This document shows positions 60,040 to 64,000 of a stretch of DNA of 64,000 bases, one piece after another. Made by a program: the position numbers and the translations under genes. Source of the DNA: Bacteroidota bacterium (GTDB lineage Bacteria > Bacteroidota > Bacteroidia > AKYH767-A > 2013-40CM-41-45). The DNA is taken from assembly GCA_004295015.1 (NCBI GenBank), contig SHNE01000045.1:16211-80210 (forward strand), read 5' to 3'. The notes under the pieces are model-generated. The model worked only from the letters and a program-made list of their open reading frames with translations, searched no databases and was not told the DNA's origin. Numbering within the stretch: position 1 is the first letter of the stretch; every line of letters starts with the position of its first letter.

Positions 60040-63018
60040 TTAAGGATGCTGAACAATCAGTTTCATGGAAAGCACTTCATCCGCATTCAATACCTGAACG
60101 ATATACATCCCTGTTTCAACATCAGTAAGATTGAATGTTGTGGCAGATACACCTGATGCAAGTTCAAGCTTTTGTTCTTTGATCACACGTCCCTTGATGT
60201 CAACTATACGTGCTATGGATTCTTTACCAAGGAAATTGATCGTGAGATTCTGATTGGCAGGATTAGGGTAAGCCTGCAATCTGTCAGATGTTGAAAGCAA
60301 CTGTAAGCCGGTAAAAATGTCAATCTGGACGCTATCTGTAAAAGAGCAACCATTGCTTCCCGAAACAGTCACCCAATAAATGCCGGGACTTGTTGCAGTA
60401 AGTGTTTGAGCTGTACTTCCATCAGACCATTCGTAAGAAATAAATCCTGTTCCTGCATCAAGGAGATAAGAGAAAGGACTAACGAGAATGGTATCCGGTC
60501 CGAGACTTGTAGAAACACCTGTTACCATATTTACCTGAACAGGAATTCTGTTACTTCCGCAAAGCCCCAAACCGCAATTGGCGAAGGAAGCACTAAGATT
60601 TGCATTTTGTGTTCCTTTGGTTGCAGATTCACAAGCCCAGTCACTCAAGTTATTATTATCGGAGTTGCCAATGCGACTGGCAGAATTAGTTCCACAAGTT
60701 GCCAATCCTGCACCGTTCCATTCAGTTCCGATTGCAATCGGGGTTGAATTGATGATCGGTGCCATTGTTTGAATTGCTGATTCCGCCCAAATAAATGCTA
60801 CGAAATCACGAACAACATTTCCTGCATCCAATAAAATAATCCAACCGCTGCTTCCGGGATTGAACAGAAGATTGCTGCCCCAGTAATTATCGGTACTCAC
60901 ATCAGACTTATACTGAATTTCACCTGCAGCAAAATTACCAAGCGCCCAAATATTTGGATTGATAGCATTAATATCAGTATAACTATTACTTGCCACAACA
61001 GACCATCCGGTTGCATCAAATGCTGCACCACTTAAATTCTGAATTTCGATATAGTCATTGGTTCCCAATTCACATTCAACAATACGCAAACAACCTCCGG
61101 AGCCACTTCCTTCACGAGCCTCGGCATAGAACGTAGTGTCTGAACTTATAGGAACAGTTAAAGGATTACCTATACCAATAAGGTTTCCACCTGTAGCTTC
61201 ATCGTACCAAAAAATTACATTACCTGAATCAGGTGTTGCCGTTATACCAACGCTCGTATTACATCCTTGCTGAGGAGAAACTGCAGTAGGGTCATTTGGA
61301 ATTGAATAAAAGGTACGCTTCACATTGATGGTGTCATTATTGCGGAATTGATCAGTTCCAAGAGAAGAATAAATTTTAATAAAGTATTCGCCTCCTGATA
61401 TTGTTGAAAAGCTTTGTGCAATGGTGTAATTTACAACAGTGTTCAGTGCAATTGGTCCGGGAACGGTATCAAATATTGTGAGCGTTGTTGCCCCTGTGAT
61501 TTCAATAACCACCGGTATAGAACTTTGCGTGCTACTTCCCAGATTTCCAAGGGCAATTTCGAGAGTTACGTTTCCATTTCCACATGCGCCCAATGCAGTC
61601 GGCTGCGTTAATGCTACTATGGAAATATTATCTGTCAATGGTAAAAACTCATCCGCACCAATATCAGGATTCGTTGCATCACGAGCTTCGCCGTCGATAT
61701 CAATACTAACGGATGCAACAGGAATACCTAAATTGTTTATTCCTGAACCGAAGGCATGGAGGTCTGAAGCGGATGCAAAAATAGGATTAACAGAAACTGA
61801 ATTTGCATCCTTACCACTGGCTGTTTGCCAATCAGTGAGAGTTGGGGTGTTAGCAGTGCTGTAATAAGCAACATTTGGTCCGCTTGAATAGAGGTCATTG
61901 TAATTTGAAATACTCAAGGCAGGAACGCCCGAAGTCACAATGTAGAAAGTCACCCCGCCACCGGAATTCACCAGTACATTATTTTGTATCACCAGCTTAT
62001 CAGAAGTTGCACCTGTCAGATAAAAGCATCTCGAAGTTGCATTAGTACTTGCAACGTTTACAGAGTTATACCAGATGTTTACATTTTTGCATGCGGTAAA
62101 ATATAAACCATATGCTAATGCAGTTCCACCTACATGGATAAAATTATTATATATATTGACTGGAACGCCTGCCGCTCCGTCACAACCGGTAAAATACATT
62201 CCATAGCCACCATTCGGTGAGCTCATCGTATTTCCCTGAACGACTAAATTATTATCACAATTGGTATAATACATTCCATAAAAAGCAGTACTTGTTGTAT
62301 TCGTGCTGATTCGATTATTGTTAACTTTTGGCGAGTTTTGATTGCCAAGCTGAAGACCTCTCACGAAGTTGTTTTCAAAAAGATTCTCCTGAACAATTGT
62401 TCCCTCTTCAAAAATCGTTGCACTAGGGCCATATAAATAAAGGCCGTAGGAACCATTCACCAATCGGCATTTCATGACCGTCATATTAGAATCATTGGAA
62501 GTTGTTCCGGCTGCTGAATAGACCACACTCAAATTGACACTCGTACTTGTTGTGATTACTCCTTCGAGTACACAATTTAAAAAACGGTTGTTTGAAGAAA
62601 TGTTTCCGATGTTTACAACGGTTCCATAAGTTCCGGTACCGGTTCTGCGAATGGTAATCTGTTTAAATGTAACCCAATCGGCACCGTTAAGCTGCAATGT
62701 CCAATTTGAACCGGCAACCGAGGTTGACGAATCCGTTAGTACAACAACCGAACTATCTAAGTCTTCCGACTGAAAAGTAACGGTATTAGTAGAGGAAGAT
62801 CCGGGAATATCATTAAAAACTACCTTTTCAACATAGACACCATTTCTTACGTCAAAAGTAACCGGGCCGGAAACGCCTGACCCGACCAATGCATTGATAG
62901 CGGCTGTGAAGCTTGGATAATCCGGTGTTGAACCACCGATTGTGTAGTTTCCGCTCAACTGGGCAGTTGCCTGCCATCCGGTGAACAGACTAATAAGTAG
63001 AAGTAGCTTTATTTTCAT
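60040..63018 (-). CDS. T9SS-sorted right-handed beta-helix / lamin-tail domain protein
   Basis: 992 residues, large cell-surface protein. Signal peptide 1-19; residues 20-450 form a parallel beta-helix (start 'GNYTIGGSTPDYPSFTAAI', many N/G/T-rich turns such as 'NNRISTNTTSTAFYGMYY'); then CARDB-like and Ig-like repeats, a lamin-tail domain near 635-790 ('IVECELGTNDYIEIQNLSG'), another PKD/Ig-like repeat ('YEWSDGSTAQTLTATSPGIYWV') and a T9SS type A tail ('LQAYPNPANQNLTINF'). Ligand unknown; probably adhesion or polysaccharide binding. A -7-like box TACCTTAG lies upstream near 63045. Confidence 0.88.
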   Translation of the reverse strand: MKIKLLLLISLFTGWQATAQLSGNYTIGGSTPDYPSFTAAINALVGSGVSGPVTFDVRNGVYVEKVVFNDIPGSSSTNTVTFQSEDLDSSVVVLTDSSTSVAGSNWTLQLNGADWVTFKQITIRRTGTGTYGTVVNIGNISSNNRFLNCVLEGVITTSTSVNLSVVYSAAGTTSNDSNMTVMKCRLVNGSYGLYLYGPSATIFEEGTIVQENLFENNFVRGLQLGNQNSPKVNNNRISTNTTSTAFYGMYYTNCDNNLVVQGNTMSSPNGGYGMYFTGCDGAAGVPVNIYNNFIHVGGTALAYGLYFTACKNVNIWYNSVNVASTNATSRCFYLTGATSDKLVIQNNVLVNSGGGVTFYIVTSGVPALSISNYNDLYSSGPNVAYYSTANTPTLTDWQTASGKDANSVSVNPIFASASDLHAFGSGINNLGIPVASVSIDIDGEARDATNPDIGADEFLPLTDNISIVALTQPTALGACGNGNVTLEIALGNLGSSTQSSIPVVIEITGATTLTIFDTVPGPIALNTVVNYTIAQSFSTISGGEYFIKIYSSLGTDQFRNNDTINVKRTFYSIPNDPTAVSPQQGCNTSVGITATPDSGNVIFWYDEATGGNLIGIGNPLTVPISSDTTFYAEAREGSGSGGCLRIVECELGTNDYIEIQNLSGAAFDATGWSVVASNSYTDINAINPNIWALGNFAAGEIQYKSDVSTDNYWGSNLLFNPGSSGWIILLDAGNVVRDFVAFIWAESAIQTMAPIINSTPIAIGTEWNGAGLATCGTNSASRIGNSDNNNLSDWACESATKGTQNANLSASFANCGLGLCGSNRIPVQVNMVTGVSTSLGPDTILVSPFSYLLDAGTGFISYEWSDGSTAQTLTATSPGIYWVTVSGSNGCSFTDSVQIDIFTGLQLLSTSDRLQAYPNPANQNLTINFLGKESIARIVDIKGRVIKEQKLELASGVSATTFNLTDVETGMYIVQVLNADEVLSMKLIVQHP

Positions 63019-63314
63019 GATTTTATGGGTTTTTCGAGTGTACTAAGGTACGAAATAAAAAATTACAGAATTAAACAGAGATAAAAAAGCATGCTGAATT
63101 CAGCGACCCAAATAATCAGATATACGCTGATTCCGCTTCAAAAAATTGCTTCGTTCAAAAGTCTTTTTCCTTTCCCGCATTTTAACATAATGCTTTCCTG
63201 AAAAAATGTCCATTTTAACTAACAGAAATTTGACTAACAGAAATAAACAAAGAATATTTGTTGTACCGAATTCGGAAGATGAAATTCCAGGACATGCCCA
63301 GACAAGGAAAAAAA

Positions 63315-63716
63315 ATGCAGAATGTTTCATTCAGGAGTGTGGATGAACTTTTAGAATACCTGGAAGGTGAGGAACTGAAAATGGTGGAAGCATTAAGAGC
63401 AACTATCATGCAGGCTCTCCCGGATTGTCGTGAAAAGCTTTCTTATCAGGTGCCATTTTATAAAATCAATAAAAACATTTGTTTCATCTGGCCCGGTTCA
63501 GTCTATTGGGGAGAAGAGCGAACATACAAGGGTGTTTTAGTTGGATTCAGTTATGGAGGATTGTTTGCCAATCAGTTTAATTACTTCGAGAAGAAAAATC
63601 GGAAGATGGTTACCATGAAACTTTTTGAAAAACCCGAAGACATCGATTTTAATATATTAAAATCATATCTTTTTGAAGCAGCATTATTCGACAAACAGTT
63701 TATTCAAAAAAAATAA
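63315..63716 (+). CDS. DUF1801 family protein
   Basis: 133 residues from ATG 63315 (AAGGAA 7 nt upstream); the frame extends to a TTG at 63258 but the extra part is basic and probably untranslated. The pattern 'LRATIMQALPDCREKLSYQVPFYK' in parts, 'NKNICFIWPGSVYWG' and 'KPEDIDFNILKSYLFEA' is that of DUF1801/YdhG-like proteins, small cytosolic proteins of unknown role. The next gene starts 2 bp after the stop. Confidence 0.8.
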   Translation: MQNVSFRSVDELLEYLEGEELKMVEALRATIMQALPDCREKLSYQVPFYKINKNICFIWPGSVYWGEERTYKGVLVGFSYGGLFANQFNYFEKKNRKMVTMKLFEKPEDIDFNILKSYLFEAALFDKQFIQKK

Positions 63717-63718
63717 AT

Positions 63719-64000
63719 ATGGCCTATTCAGAAAAATTATCGGATCGTATTCGTGAGAGCATTGCCCATTTATCAAAAGTAGAAGAACGTTACATGTTTG
63801 GCGGTGTTTGTTATATGCTTAACGGTAAAATGTGTGTTGGCGTAGTGGATGATGAAATGATGTGCCGGATTGGCCCAGATGCCTATGAGGAGGCTCTCGA
63901 AAAAAGAGGCTGCCGTGAAATGGTGTTTACCGGTAAACCGATGAGAGGCTATGTATATGTCAGCAATGAGGGAATGAAATCAAAAAAAGAATTTGAATAC
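63719..64000 (+). CDS. TfoX N-terminal domain protein, 3' end cut by window edge
   Basis: ATG 63719 opens a frame that runs off the window after 94 residues. 'VEERYMFGGVCYMLNGKMCVGV' in parts, 'CRIGPDAYEEALEK' and 'GKPMRGYVYV' match the TfoX/Sxy N-terminal domain family, small proteins often lying next to DUF1801 genes. The C-terminus is not visible. Confidence 0.8.
   Translation, partial: MAYSEKLSDRIRESIAHLSKVEERYMFGGVCYMLNGKMCVGVVDDEMMCRIGPDAYEEALEKRGCREMVFTGKPMRGYVYVSNEGMKSKKEFEY

Noticed and set aside
1..64000. CRISPR array or insertion sequence
   Set aside because: No regularly spaced repeats and no transposase or integrase frame were found in the window.

Overview
The window is a chromosomal segment from a member of the Bacteroidota, probably an environmental Chitinophagales/Sphingobacteriia-like lineage; this is a judgement from protein style, not a placement. 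Supporting signs are four proteins with type IX secretion (T9SS) sorting tails, Bacteroidota-typical families (DUF4175, DUF6427/DUF6341-like pair, HYC_CC_PP proteins, DUF5676), promoters of the -33 TTG / -7 TAnnTTTG kind, scarce Shine-Dalgarno sites, and AT-rich intergenic spaces with palindromic repeats.

Region 1 (about 1-32350, nearly all + strand) is a copper/silver resistance island. It encodes DUF3347 and DUF2231 proteins, a CopA multicopper oxidase fused to a CopB-like outer-membrane domain, a second T9SS-exported multicopper oxidase, periplasmic metal-binding proteins, a complete heavy-metal RND efflux system (CusA-, TolC- and CusB-like), an HMA-AraC regulator, and a CPH-type Cu P-type ATPase at the far end. 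Embedded between efflux system and ATPase is an unexpected block: Tat ferredoxin, DUF5676 protein, archaeal-type (type II) GAPDH, Met/Cys/His-rich lipoprotein, SHOCT protein, ATC-hydrolase family protein, ATP-cone nuclease, beta-CASP RNase-like MBL protein, AMP/thymidine phosphorylase and PRPP synthetase. My reading is that this block repairs or bypasses central metabolism (triose phosphate oxidation, PRPP supply, RNA/nucleotide salvage) when copper poisons it.

Region 2 (about 32550-43430) is accessory DNA of mixed origin: unknown membrane-anchored proteins, a winged-helix/Lys-rich protein, a 491-aa protein whose motifs look like a very divergent family-A DNA polymerase palm, an 800-bp gene-free stretch, an AAA ATPase - unknown - RadC-type JAB cluster, then a retron-like operon (small helical protein, XRE HTH, retron reverse transcriptase, TIGR02391/Ymh protein) with a divergent cytoplasmic trypsin-like protease. 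A structured segment in front of the operon is the candidate retron non-coding RNA site.

Region 3 (about 43560-64000) looks like conserved chromosome. It starts with tRNA-Cys(GCA), whose 5' end is duplicated 133 bp away, followed by folB, glnS, gltX, an rRNA methyltransferase, a huge DUF4175 coiled-coil membrane protein, an RsbW-like kinase, ybeY, membrane and outer-membrane proteins, purD, a 992-aa T9SS beta-helix protein, and DUF1801 and TfoX-like genes at the right edge. The tRNA is a plausible junction between accessory and core DNA, but no integrase or second attachment site is visible in the window.
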